Below, in pieces: positions 41,136 to 51,621 of a DNA stretch of 54,711 nt (its first letter is position 1; every line of letters starts with the position of its first letter). The DNA comes from Mesotaenium endlicherianum (lineage: Eukaryota; Streptophyta; Zygnematophyceae; Zygnematales; Mesotaeniaceae), in contig WELA01010285.1 in NCBI GenBank assembly GCA_009602735.1, positions 579,389 through 634,099 on the forward strand. Reading direction: 5' to 3'. Both the position numbers and the translations under genes were made by a program. Below the pieces are notes generated by a model that had not been told where the DNA came from, searched no databases, and saw only the letters and a program-made list of their open reading frames with translations.

Positions 41136-41605
41136 TCTTAATTAATTGTTAAATGCCTAATGATATGTCAATTCATTTCAAGTTTGCTGACGTTGTCAAA
41201 AGGTCAGTAGGATGACTTCTGTATCAAAGTATAGTTTGCTGGGAGTATTAGTATATATATAGAAGATAATATCAGTAGATTGATTTGTAGTAAGCTTGCA
41301 TGATAATAGTCAGTATAATTGTACGATATATTCATTTAGATCATTATTTGTAGATTGGCACATGTGACCGTAGTATACTGAAAGTACGGAGGTCGACTGA
41401 GATTCGGTAAATTGAATGTCCTACCAGTGTGGTTAACTCCTGGGTAGGCGGAGCCGTCGTCAGTCAACTAAACAGTTAGAATTTCAGTCAACCGACCAAT
41501 TACTATGGTCGTTATACCTAGATCCACAGGTCCTAACTTAAAGGGTCTCCCACGAATTGGCACACCTTGCGCTGTTGTCAACTAGGTGGCTGGGATCTCG
41601 TGGTT
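41136..41605. repeat. E-family LTR fragment, left part
   Basis: Reverse complement of about 35870-36400, diverged. It continues on the far side of element D at 48329. It is bounded on the left by the 5' LTR of element H. Confidence 0.75.
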
Positions 41606-41625
41606 GAAAGGGGCAGAGTGCCCTT
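41606..41625. repeat. Orphan 20-bp terminus of the B LTR
   Basis: Exactly the first 20 bp of the element B LTR (TGAAAGGGGCAGAGTGCCCT), sitting between the E fragment and the LTR of element D. The rest of that LTR is absent on either side. Confidence 0.6.
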
Positions 41626-42126
41626 GTAGTGAAACAGATAGAAAAGTACTTAGTAAAATAGAATACTTTATCTATTCAAGACAAGGATCTTTGAACACAA
41701 GTGGTAGCTTCTTGAAAGAGAGATGGCTTCTTGAAAGTTAATATATTTCTGGATTTTGGCAAGTACAAGAGTGATTCTGGAATGTCTTTCTATGTTCTAG
41801 CTCTTGTTTATATACTTGCTACATAAGTAATTTCTAGGAAGGTGTATGTTGATGTGTTGGCACCCAACACATCCCAAAACTTGCCACCTCTTTCTAGAAT
41901 AATGTACACATGTCCTTTTGACCTAAAAATGGCACATCTGACTTTTGCCACATGGAGTTCTTCTAGGTCTTTCCTCCAACTTCGAAAATGCCTTGGAAGG
42001 TTCAAAGGACATGAACCAAGTCACTAGAGTACCTATTCACACTTGAATCCACACAATACTACTCCAAATATATTTGAAATCATTACAATATATGCAAATT
42101 TATATATAATAACTCAAATCACTACA
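41626..42126 (-). repeat. 3' LTR of element D
   Basis: 501 bp, the same length as the solo LTR at 52733-53233. The minus-strand polypurine tract GGCGGGGGGGTGA (42127-42139) adjoins it. Confidence 0.9.
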
Positions 42127-42894
42127 TCACCCCCCCGCCAGAAAAAGCGACGTCTCGGCGCGTCAAGTCACGTCTTACACATGTAAAGCAGACTAGTCAA
42201 CAGCTTCAAGTCAGATGCCACACATGTGAAGAGGATTAGGCAAAGGCGTCAAGTCAGGTGCTACACATGTAAGGTAGACTAGGCAAGGTCGTGGGTGGTG
42301 TGACCTTATTGGCTAGCCTACTCCTCGATGATAAAGAAAATTGTACAAGTTGGCCCAAAATCTACCACGAATTCAAAAATTCATAGCGTCCACAGAACTG
42401 CTCCAAATCTGAAAATTTGAGTGCCAAACGGACCGCATTAAAGAACTCTACCGGGTCACCAAATTTAAAAGCATTCTAATTCCTAGAGTGTCGTTGAGAG
42501 CTGAGAGAGTAGGCACTCCTCCAAATCTGTGCAGAAACTTCTGAAAATCATAAGTCCTTCTTTACTTCTCCAAATGCTGCAAACTAAGTCTCAAATTGGG
42601 CGCTGTAAGATGTTCTACCAGAGTCTTGAGTTTCAGAGCATTCCAAGTTCAGGGGAGGGCACAATGTCAAAAGGCACATTCTGTCCTAACAATGCCAGCA
42701 GCCTGACCCCCTTCTACTTAGAGCATCATATCTCTCTCACCAGTGCTCCAAATTGAGCAAACTTGGACTCTATATGACCGGCTACTCATGGACTACAGCC
42801 AAGTAAACTTCAGAATTTTATATGCAGAGACCTATCACCAGTACCAGTTTTAGTTTTCTGTCCAGAAACTGCAAGAAGAGAAGAGTGTCTAATG

Positions 42895-44556
42895 TCAATT
42901 TTTCCTCTTTCTTGTTCTTGCAGGCTGCCTCCAAGGGGTCTTCTGCTGCTTCTTGATGGTGGCAGGCTGCCTCCCTGAAGTCTTCGGGCTTCTAGTAGAG
43001 AGACTTGGGGCTGGTCCAAGATGGGGGTTGGCGGCATGGAAGCGCTTCAACTTTCTCTGAACTTTGTCAAGGTAGTGCGCCGCCACCCAACTATTCTCCG
43101 AATCTGGATATCCTTTCCACTTGATCAAGTATTGCTGCTGTCTCCTGAAATTTCTCATAGCCACTATGTCTTCCACTTCGTACTCCAAATGATCATCCAC
43201 TATTGTTGGGGCTGGTGGGGTTGTCACACGTCCTGGGAACTTGTTGTCGGGTTGCACATATGGCTTGAAGAGGGAAGCGTGGAATACGGGATCGATGTGC
43301 ATAGTCTGGGGAAGTTCTAGCTTGAAAGCAACGGGGTTGACTTGCTGGATAATCTTGAAGGGTCCCAAATACTTGGGAGAGAACTTGCTGCCGGCAAGCC
43401 TGATGTTCAGGGAAATATTATTGGAAGATAGTAACACGTTGTCACCCACTCTGTACGTAATTTCTCTTCTGGATCTGTTGGCCACTCTTGCTTGAGCATC
43501 TTGCGCGTGTTGTAGAGCTTTCTTCGCTGCTGCAAGGGCTGCTTCTAATGTCTTCAAAAAATATGTGGCTGCAGGTACTTTATCATGGCCAGCCGTGAAG
43601 CTCAGCGGCGTGGTTGGATGGAAGCCATAGTTGAGGAAGAATGGGGACTCTTGGGTAGAGGCCTGCGTAGTGTTGTTGTAGGCAAACTCGAGGGGGGTCA
43701 AGTACATGTCCCAATCTTGCTCCAGGGTAGACACGTAGGCCTTTAGAGAGGTCTTTAGGGTACGATTCATACGCTCGGTTTGCCCATCTGATTGTGGGTG
43801 GTAGGCAGTAGACATATCCAGCGATGTACCCAAGTTCTTGAAGAGATTCTTCCAGAAATGGCTTGTGAATCTTGGGTCTCTATCTGACACAATTCTTGAT
43901 GGTAGTCCATGGAGTCGGAAGATGTTGTCAAAGATGAGTCTTGCAAGTTGTGGTGCTGTAGCCTTAGTCGTCATGGGAATAAAATGAGCCATCTTAGTAA
44001 GTCTGTCCACCACCGTGAGTATTGCATTATGGCCTCGAGGTGTCACGGGCAAGTCCACGATAAGGTCCATTGAGATGTCCGTCCATTGTCTTTCGGGGAT
44101 TGGTAGTGGTTGGAGGAGTCCTCCCGCCTTTTGCGATGATGGCTTGATTCTTTGGCATGTGTCACAGCTCCTGCAGTACTCCTTGACTTGCTTAGACATG
44201 CCTGGCCAACAATAAGTCTTGGCTAGAACGCCCGTGGTCTTTAGGATTCCAAAGTGTCCTCCAAGAGGGTTGTCGTGTGCTTCTCGTAGAAGCAAGAGCC
44301 GGAGGTCTAAGTCATTAGGAACACATCTCTGGCCCGTATCTTGCCTCACCCAATAATTGCCTTCTTGCTTCTTGCATGGGTCCAAGGCTGCTTCTCCGTT
44401 CTTGTAGTAAGGGTCTCTTTCATAGGCGGCTGAAAATCGAGCTTCCAGATCTGTCTTCAGGGATACCATCACTGCATTTAATTGCTGTCTTGAGAGGGGG
44501 TCAGCCGGGTTTGTCTTGCCGGGCTGGTACTGAATCGTGATGTTGAGTTGTTGCAA
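42895..44556 (-). CDS. pol: Element D integrase and chromodomain (C-terminal part of pol)
   Basis: Follows RNase H after a single TAG (near 44563), where the sequence context suggests a Trp codon in the ancestor. RNase H tail NPADPLSRQ; zinc domain AHDNPLGGHFGILK with CDTCQRIK; core ISMDLIVDLP, IVSDRDPRF and HPQSDGQTERMNRTL; a GPF-type segment KYLGPFKIIQQVNP; chromodomain YLIKWKGYPDSENSWVAAHYL, which here is cited only for its Y, W and W cage positions. It ends in a basic Lys/Arg-rich tail (RQPARTRKRKN). If the TAG were read through, the whole pol would be continuous to RT. Confidence 0.92.
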   Translation of the reverse strand: MQQLNITIQYQPGKTNPADPLSRQQLNAVMVSLKTDLEARFSAAYERDPYYKNGEAALDPCKKQEGNYWVRQDTGQRCVPNDLDLRLLLLREAHDNPLGGHFGILKTTGVLAKTYCWPGMSKQVKEYCRSCDTCQRIKPSSQKAGGLLQPLPIPERQWTDISMDLIVDLPVTPRGHNAILTVVDRLTKMAHFIPMTTKATAPQLARLIFDNIFRLHGLPSRIVSDRDPRFTSHFWKNLFKNLGTSLDMSTAYHPQSDGQTERMNRTLKTSLKAYVSTLEQDWDMYLTPLEFAYNNTTQASTQESPFFLNYGFHPTTPLSFTAGHDKVPAATYFLKTLEAALAAAKKALQHAQDAQARVANRSRREITYRVGDNVLLSSNNISLNIRLAGSKFSPKYLGPFKIIQQVNPVAFKLELPQTMHIDPVFHASLFKPYVQPDNKFPGRVTTPPAPTIVDDHLEYEVEDIVAMRNFRRQQQYLIKWKGYPDSENSWVAAHYLDKVQRKLKRFHAANPHLGPAPSLSTRSPKTSGRQPATIKKQQKTPWRQPARTRKRKN

Positions 44557-44565
44557 GTATCCGCT

Positions 44566-46569
44566 CTATCTTGCTTGTCTCCTTGAGAGATACGGCTGTG
44601 TCTGGAGGTGCTTTAACGCCTCGTGGTCCGTGGTGACCAGTACTTTGCGTCCTTCAACGTAGCAGCGCCAAACCATCAAGGCATGTACAATCGCCAATGC
44701 CTCTCGCTCCGTGGTTGTATAATTTTGCTCGGCTGGATTTAGCTTCCTTGACTCGTAGGCGATGGGCTGCAGTCCCTTGCCTTGATCTTGAAGCAGGATT
44801 GCTCCTATTTCATAGGAAGCTGCATCGGTGATGACGTGGAAGGGCCAATCTGGGTTTGGACTTGGGAGTGTGAGCACCGGGGATGTGGTCAATCTTTGCT
44901 TTAACTCTTGAAATACCTCTTCCNACCTCTTCCTCTTTCTTGGTCCATGTATAAAGCCTGTCCTTCTTGAGTAGATCTGTCAGGGGGGATGCTATGTGCG
45001 AGAAGCTCTGGATGAATCTCCTGTACCAGTTCGCAAATCCCAAGAATGATTGGAGTTCTTTCTTGGTCGTCGGGTTGGCCATTCCTCCACCATCGTGGTC
45101 TTCTTGGGGTCCATCTTGATGCCATCAGCAGTCACGTGGAGACCTAGGAACTCCACTTCTTGTTTGGCAAAATCGCACTTTGACTCCTTTGCAAATAGCT
45201 TGTTTTGCTTCAATACTTCGAGGACTTCTTTCAAGTGTCTCGCATGCTCTTCAAGGGTCTTGCTGTAGATAAGGATGTCATCGATGAATACCACCACAAA
45301 TCTGTCCAACATGGGCTGAAATATGGTGTTCATCATAGTCATGAAAGTTGCTGGCGCGTTGGTGAGTCCAAATGGCAGGACCATGAACTCAAAATGTCCA
45401 TATCTTGTCCTGAATGCCGTCTTCTCTATGTCCGGTTCTGCGATGCGAATCTGGTGGTAGCCGCTCCGTAAGTCAATCTTCGTGAAGTACTTGGCTCCAA
45501 CCAGCCGGTCCATGAGCTCATCCATGCGCGGCAGCGGGTATCGATTCTTGATGGTGATCTTGTTGAGGGCGCGATAGTCCACACACATCCTCAAGGTACC
45601 ATCTTTCTTCTTGACAAATAGCACCGGGGCTCCAAATGGCGACTTGCTAGGTTGAATGAAGCCATGCTCCAGTAGCTCCTTGATTTGCTTCTTGACTTCG
45701 TCTAGCTCCGTGTATGACATTTTGAACGTAGGCCAAGAGATGGGCTTGCTTCCGGGCTCCAACTCTATCTTGTGGTCTACGAATCTTTTGGGGGGTAGGC
45801 CCTTGGGCAATTCCGGGGAGAACACTTCTTTGTAGTCCTCTAAGACTTCTTGTATCTCCTTGGGAACGGGGCTGCCTTCTTGACTCTCGATGTCTTTCTT
45901 GATGTCTTTTGGCGTGATCAAGGCCAAAAGAAGCTCGTGTCCCTTCCTCACAAGTCTCTTGAGTTGGAGGGCGGACAATAGTATCTCGTGTGCCGGCTTC
46001 TGGATGTCTTGGGTCTGGATATTCTGGATTGCGCGCAAAATACAGATTCTTGAAGTGATGTCATTCTTGATCTTGATAGTACCGGTCCTCCAATCAACTT
46101 GGGGGTTGTGCTTGGTCAACCAAGGCGTCCCTAGGATGACGTCGTACTTGCCCAATTGCATGGGGGAGAACACTACTCTATCCTTGAAGGACTTGATAGA
46201 GAGTGCCAAGGGGTACGTCTTCTTGGAAGGGGTAGTATAGGAGAATCCATCGGGCATCATAATCTCCTCGTCGTGGTCAAGAGTTCGCATAGTAATACCG
46301 TGCTTGGTGGCAAAATCTGCAGCAATGAAGTTGCCTTGAGCTCCGCTATCCACCAAGATGTGGACCTTCTCTCCTCCAAGGTAACCTCTCAAACTCATTG
46401 GGGCTGGAACGTCGTCTTCAACGGGGGTCTCCACCTCACTTGGCGTGTTGCCTTCTCGTGAAGTGGGTCTTGGGGTGGTAGGCTCCTGGCCTACCGGCGC
46501 TGTCCGTTTTTTGACAACTTTTTGGGGCATGAAAGTGCACGATGGCCCTTTTCCTTGCAATAAAAGCAT
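44566..46569 (-). CDS. pol: Element D protease, reverse transcriptase and RNase H
   Basis: The protease has [13 protein letters not shown] and [12 protein letters not shown] has [36 protein letters not shown] and [13 protein letters not shown]. RNase H has [27 protein letters not shown] and [11 protein letters not shown]. The frame is -1 to gag and overlaps it by about 79 nt. The apparent frame break near 44924 lies on an N flanked by a 9-bp duplicate (ACCTCTTCC). Deleting one copy with the N restores the phase, so I treat it as an assembly artefact. Confidence 0.92.
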
Positions 46570-47771
46570 AGTCCAGCCGTCATGAGAGCTTCTTTTTCAG
46601 CCGGGGAGAGTCTTGCTTTCACTCCTTGCTGGTTTCTTGCATCATAAGTGTCATTGGAGGGTCTTCCACTCTTCCGGGCAGCCGCGGGGTCCCTTTTAAT
46701 AACTCCGATTTCCATGGGTGTGGGTCCAGATTCGGATGTGGAAGGGGCTGCGTACACCCGCGTCGTCGGTACCCGTGAAGATGAAGGCACGGAGTGCTTG
46801 AAATCCAAGGTATCCACCTTTTGGGCCACTTCAATGATCTTTGAGAAGTCCGTCAAGTCGCGTAACTCCACTTCCTTTGCCACCTTGGGTTTGAGGCCAA
46901 AGATGTAGCGGTCAATCTTCTCCTCGAGAGACATGTTGGGGATCTCAAGAGTGAGGGCGTGAAATCTGGATGTATACTCTTGAACGGACGTCGTTTGCTT
47001 GAGATGGTGGAGCTTTCCTCGGGCAATCTTCTCCGCATTGATGGGCATGAATTGCTTCTTGAGGGCCTCACGAAAATCTGCCCATCTTGCATATGATGGT
47101 GGGGGCTCTTGGCCGAGCATGGGGTGCGCCATAGCTTGATATATAGCCGCTTGATAGTTACGCCACCATGATGTTGCTGCTCCTCTAAGTAAGGTAACGG
47201 CAAAGGGAACGTAGTCCTCCTCGGGTACTTCAAGGAATGCGAGGTACGTCTCCACTTGGTAGAGCCATAAATTCAGGTTGGCACCTTTCCCGGGGTTGAA
47301 AGTGTCGGGTTTGCCGGGCTTGATGAGTTTCCTTGCTCTCGTTGGCTCTTGTGGAGGCGCTTGAGCCGGGGCTGGATTTTGAGCATTGCTCGCAATAGGG
47401 GCAACCATGGCAGCCATAGCTTCTCTTGACGCTTGCACGGTTGCTTCATAGGTGGCCAAGCCCACTTGGTTGTGGACGGTCATTAGGAAGGCTGCCCACT
47501 CATTTGCGGGAACTCCTTGTGGTGGGGTCAACTTTGCTATAGCGGTTGCCACGGGATTTGACGGTGCTCCTCCTTGTGGTGCTTCTTGTTGTTGCAGATT
47601 TCCTTGAGTAGGCTCTCCCATCGACGCTGGAGGAGGGTGTGCTCCTCCTTGTGGTGCTTCTTGTTGTTGCAGATTTTCTTGAGTGGGCTCTCCCATCGGC
47701 GCTGGAGGAGGGTGTCTTGGAGAAGAAGGGCTTCCTTCGAAAGCTTGATGTTGGTCTCGAGGATCGGCCAT
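46491..47771 (-). CDS. gag: Element D gag
   Basis: 426 codons, uninterrupted. The N-terminal 60 residues carry two copies of a Pro/Gln repeat ([20 protein letters not shown] type, about 30 residues). Capsid domain: [53 protein letters not shown] and [15 protein letters not shown]. One CCHC knuckle, [14 protein letters not shown], lies near the C terminus. The start is 24 nt after the primer site. The stop TAG is 5 codons after a slippery heptamer. Confidence 0.94.
   Translation of the reverse strand: MADPRDQHQAFEGSPSSPRHPPPAPMGEPTQENLQQQEAPQGGAHPPPASMGEPTQGNLQQQEAPQGGAPSNPVATAIAKLTPPQGVPANEWAAFLMTVHNQVGLATYEATVQASREAMAAMVAPIASNAQNPAPAQAPPQEPTRARKLIKPGKPDTFNPGKGANLNLWLYQVETYLAFLEVPEEDYVPFAVTLLRGAATSWWRNYQAAIYQAMAHPMLGQEPPPSYARWADFREALKKQFMPINAEKIARGKLHHLKQTTSVQEYTSRFHALTLEIPNMSLEEKIDRYIFGLKPKVAKEVELRDLTDFSKIIEVAQKVDTLDFKHSVPSSSRVPTTRVYAAPSTSESGPTPMEIGVIKRDPAAARKSGRPSNDTYDARNQQGVKARLSPAEKEALMTAGLCFYCKEKGHRALSCPKKLSKNGQRR
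46506..46512 (-). promoter_or_regulatory. -1 ribosomal frameshift heptamer in element D
   Basis: The minus strand in gag phase reads TCA AAA AAC, giving A AAA AAC, a standard X XXY YYZ site. A -1 slip enters the protease frame, which is open across this point. Confidence 0.75.
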
Positions 47772-47794
47772 CTTCTTGTGCTACCAAAGTGCCT

Positions 47795-47807
47795 AGCTCC
47801 GATACCA
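47795..47807 (-). promoter_or_regulatory. Primer binding site of element D
   Basis: Minus strand TGGTATCGGAGCT, one base after the LTR. This is the usual initiator-Met tRNA primer site of plant LTR retrotransposons with one substitution. Confidence 0.85.
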
Positions 47808-47808
47808 C

Positions 47809-48328
47809 TCTAGTGAAACAGATAGATAAAGTACTTAGTAAAACAGAATACTTTATCTATTCAAGACAAGGATCTTTGAACACAAGTGGTAGCTTCTTGA
47901 AAGAGAGATGGCTTCTTGAAAGTTAATGTCTTTCTGGATTTTGGCANCTTTCTGGAATTTGGCAAATACAAGAGTGATTCTGAAATGTCTTTCTATGTTC
48001 TAGCTCTTGCTTATATACTTGCTACATAGAAGATTTTTAGGAAGGTGCATGTTGATGTGTTGACACCCAACACATCCCAAAACTTGCCACCTCCTTCTAA
48101 AATAATGTACACATGTCCTTTTGACCTAAAAATGGCACATTTAACTTTTGCCACATGGAGTTCTTCTAGGTCCTTCCTCTAACTTCGAAAATGCCTTGGA
48201 AGGTTCAAAGGACATGAACCAAGTCACTAGAGTATCTTTTCACACTTGACTCCACACAATACTACTCCAAATATATTCAAAAGCATAAAATATATGCAAA
48301 GTAATATATTACAACTCAAATCACTACA
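47809..48328 (-). repeat. 5' LTR of element D
   Basis: Matches the 3' LTR along its length. It is longer because of a duplicated TTTCTGGAATTTGGCA-like stretch around an N at 47947, probably an assembly artefact. Its inner end reads TCTAGTGA, with one change from TGTAGTGA. Confidence 0.9.
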
Positions 48329-48869
48329 CAAGTCATGTGTGCACTTTTGGATTTGTTATTATGACCAACTTTCAGAGAAATTGACATGGGTTATTTCTAT
48401 GTGCTTTGAATGGAACGAACTAGGACATTTTGGAAAGGTCTTGTCAAGACGCGTCCGTTGCCGTTGATTTTGCTCAGTTTGAAGAAGTATTGACAGAGTC
48501 ATGTCTTCTGACATTTTGGGGTCACATAGGGGACAAATTCCATGGTTTTGCACCTAAGTCAGTGGAATGTATTTTAGCTATATCATGGTCATTTGGATGA
48601 GAGCACCTTTGGTATTCAATCCTTTGATGTTGTGTATGTGCTTACACATGCTTGTATGCCTGGTAGGCAAGAGGCCATTAGTTTCAATTGGAGAAACTCT
48701 AGTCCTCAAATTCGCCTTTTTCTTGTGCCTTGAGTTAGTGTGTAACTGTGGCACACTACAGTTTGGGAGTCAAGGGGTAAGATGAGTAAACGACAATCAC
48801 TATAAGAGCAAAGATCGCTCCCTGATTTGCACGCTTCCACCTACCTCTGATCTTGTATATATAAATGAA
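48329..48869. repeat. E-family LTR fragment, right part
   Basis: Reverse complement of about 35280-35830. Together with 41136-41605 it forms one E-family LTR split by element D, missing a short middle piece. It is truncated on the right by the 5' LTR of element G. Confidence 0.78.
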
Positions 48870-50146
48870 TGTCATGATTTATTGAGTCGAAGTCGTTGCG
48901 CGTACCCGAGCTTCAAGCGTGTGAGTGATCGACCTCGAATGGGCATTTGCCTCTTTGCATTTGTGTGATATAGTTTATTAAGTTGCTATGCTTGCATGCC
49001 TAGGGGATAGATGCCACGTGACAAGTCAACACTTGTCACGTGCGCCAGACCTACTAGACGCACCAGAGGTACAGGCCAAATACCCCGTCCAAAACTGGAC
49101 GGTGGCACTTGACTTTGTATTCGTAGCCACTACAGGCCGCAGGAACCCAAGCAACAGCCCGAAGCAAAGGCAACAAGAGTCGAGGCGACTCGAGGGGCCA
49201 CGTGGAGCCACCGAAAGGTGGCGGGCTTTTGCGCTTGGCCCAGGCTCACACGACAGCCAGCCCCAGCACTTAATTGTGCTCGGCGCCAAGCGACGGGAGC
49301 TACCGAGGCCACGTGGAGCCACCGGAAGATGGCGGGCTTCACGACTTGGCCCGGGTACTCTTACGTACCCGTCACTTGGGCCCAGGCACTCCTAAGTGCC
49401 CGACACCCAAGTGGCGAGGCCACCAAAGGCACTCAGGGCCACCGACCGACAGCTGCAGCCCGTCGGTTGGCCCAAGCGCAGCCGACCGACATGTGCTTAG
49501 CCAACAGGAACCGTCACAGCCTGCAGGAGTACCACGGCTTAGCGGGCAACCGTCCGATTGCACAAACATAAGTGTGCAAGCTTATCTTACAAGCTTGGCA
49601 TGTGCTAAAGTGAGCTCGATCTATCACAAGCATTTAGCATATTCTAGCATCTCGCTTTTGATTGGATTGAGTAGTAACTAGCCTATTGGAGCACGAGCAC
49701 AATAGGTACATATGTGTGGGTGTAAAGGTAGATCTTAGATAAAGACTACATGCATTGAATTCGCGCCTAACCTGCCGGGTTTCCAGGAGTATAAGTATTA
49801 GAGATGTCCTTAGAGAGACATCTTTTTAGAAGTCCCATTATACCAATTGTAAGTCACAGAGATTATCAGTACAGCTTACACTTTTATCTCTTGTGTTTTC
49901 AGGACCACTTAGTCTCTCTCTTGTGAAGAGCAAGCCTTGCTGGCTTTCAGTCACTAGAAGAACTTCACAAGTGGTGAGCAAAGTCACAGCTTATACCCCC
50001 TGCCATAGGACTACTCTTGAAGATCATGATGTTCTTCCAGTGATCTTTGGGCCAGACTTCATTAATTGTTTTCCTACCAGATTACAGTCTTGAGGTGCTC
50101 ACTCTGGAGAGTACACACCCCTTACTTCTAAAAAGATCTCTCTTTG
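48870..50146 (+). repeat. 5' LTR of element G
   Basis: Starts TGTCATGATTTATTGAG. The TATA-like GGAGTATAAGTATT is near 49785. It ends near GATCTCTCTTTGC. The last 350-400 bp match the element H LTR and the copy at 32021-33037 closely; the first roughly 900 bp (GC-rich, for example 49020-49560) do not, so it has a different U3. Short plus-strand frames at 48988-49681 are composition effects. Confidence 0.82.
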
Positions 50147-50178
50147 CTTCGCTTACAAGCATTTAGAATCTTCAGCGT

Positions 50179-51621
50179 ATGCCTACTCGTAGTGGGCTCG
50201 CTTATCAGCCTTACTACAAAAGGGTTAGTGGGGAAGACTCAGACTCAGATCTCAGTGCCATCACTGAACCTTCTGAAGCGGATCATCAAGTACCTCTCCA
50301 GCCTGCAGTTGTCATTGAGCCACAGCCTCAGTGGACTTACATTGATCTACAGAGCTCTATGGCTGGAGACCAAGATACGAAGGTGGATAGAGCCTCTCTC
50401 TTCCGTTTCAGCGGTAGGCCAGGCACCTGTGATCTGGACAACACCATCTCTGAGTTCGAGGCTGACTTTGAGAACGCAAAGCTCAAGACTCCGACGCTCA
50501 CCAAGCGCCAGGTGTTTGGCACACTTATGCGTTACCTTCTTCACGAGGCTCGCGACACCTACCGTGAGAAGTCGGCTGAGATCTACGCACGCACAGAGCC
50601 CGTGGGGGACCCGCCAATGGACACCTCCATAGCTGATCCTGTCCAGGCATTCTGGAACGTTCTCAGAGAGGAGTTTCAGTCTGCCACCGAAGAGAAGGTG
50701 TACGAGCTGCACCGATTCTATTGCCGCAAGGATGAGACGATTCGCATGATGTACCGGCGCTTGACCCACCTACGTCGAGACGTGGGCACTGTCACCGACC
50801 GAGAGACTGCAGAGATCTTCTTGCGAGCCGTCGATCCGCGTCTGAGGGAGAGGGCCATCGCTCTCCTCATTGACCGTGCTGGCGTCGACTACACGCTGGA
50901 GGACGCCTACAAAGCTGTGGAGCGTCAAAGCCTGGCTGCCGTACGGAGCAACATCAGCGATCGTGTGGGCCTGGCATCCACTAGCATACGCCAGGAGGCA
51001 CCGGTGCTGCCCTCTTCAACAGCATTCTTTGCTCCTGCCCGCCAGCATCAGCAGCAGCAGCCACAACACTCGCAGCTGCCAGCATAGATGCAGTCTCGCA
51101 ACGCTCCACGTGGACGTATCTCCATGACTGCAACGACGGGCGACCGTTGTTGGGCATGTGGAGGGACGGGCCACACACGTCGTGAGTGCACTCTGGCGCA
51201 GAACGGCAGGCCAAGCGACTGCACCTACTGCGGCAAGGCAGGGCATTTGCAGGTTGTATGCTTGCAGAAGCATCGCGACACGGAGGTTGAACGCGCTCGT
51301 GATGATCCTGCGCCCACTTCGGGCCAGCAAGGCATGCAGAATCCTCGCACGAGAGGACGCCCCGCGATTACGGCAGCCACGACTACAGCAAACCCCGTAC
51401 TGACACCTGGGGAGGACATCTTTGGCTACGACGACCTCAGCGACGCGCTAGCTGCGTCTAAGGCGGAGAACGCGCGACTCCGCGCCCTCTTTGCCGCCGA
51501 CAGCTACGACGCTTGCGGGGCGCTGTTTGCACACGCAGCCTTGGCCAACGCTGTGGAGCTGACATTTGGCGATGACGCAGCACTTGCGTGCACGCCCAAC
51601 GCTAACACTTGGCAGATCTAG
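50179..51621 (+). pseudogene. gag: Element G gag, one nonsense codon
   Basis: 480 codons from MPTRSGLAYQ, with a single in-frame TAG at 51085-51087 in the Gln-rich linker, where the element H frame has Gln-rich sequence. Capsid-like region: SLFRFSGRPGTCDLDNTISE, LREEFQSATEEKVYELHRFY, YRRLTHLRRDVGTVT and FLRAVDPRLRERA. Knuckles: CWACGGTGHTRREC and CTYCGKAGHLQVVC (about 51145 and 51220). The C-terminal part has DDLSDALAASKAENARLRAL, a short coiled coil, and ends at TAG 51619. Otherwise well preserved. Confidence 0.9.

Larger units (their letters stand above)
41626..48328 (-). mobile_element. Element D: nearly intact Ty3/gypsy chromovirus
   Basis: 3' LTR 41626-42126 and 5' LTR 47809-48328. They begin TGTAGTGA and end TCACTACA in family consensus, an 8-bp inverted terminus. 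Minus-strand order: primer site, gag, protease-RT in the -1 frame, RNase H, integrase, chromodomain, polypurine tract. The only sequence-level damage seen is one TAG in RNase H/integrase and a break that coincides with an N in the assembly. It interrupts an E-family LTR, but the flanks GCCCT and CAAGT do not form a target duplication. Confidence 0.93.

Noticed and set aside
41621-48333. Target duplication for element D
   Set aside because: GCCCT and CAAGT do not match, and shifting the LTR edges by a few bases gives no match either.
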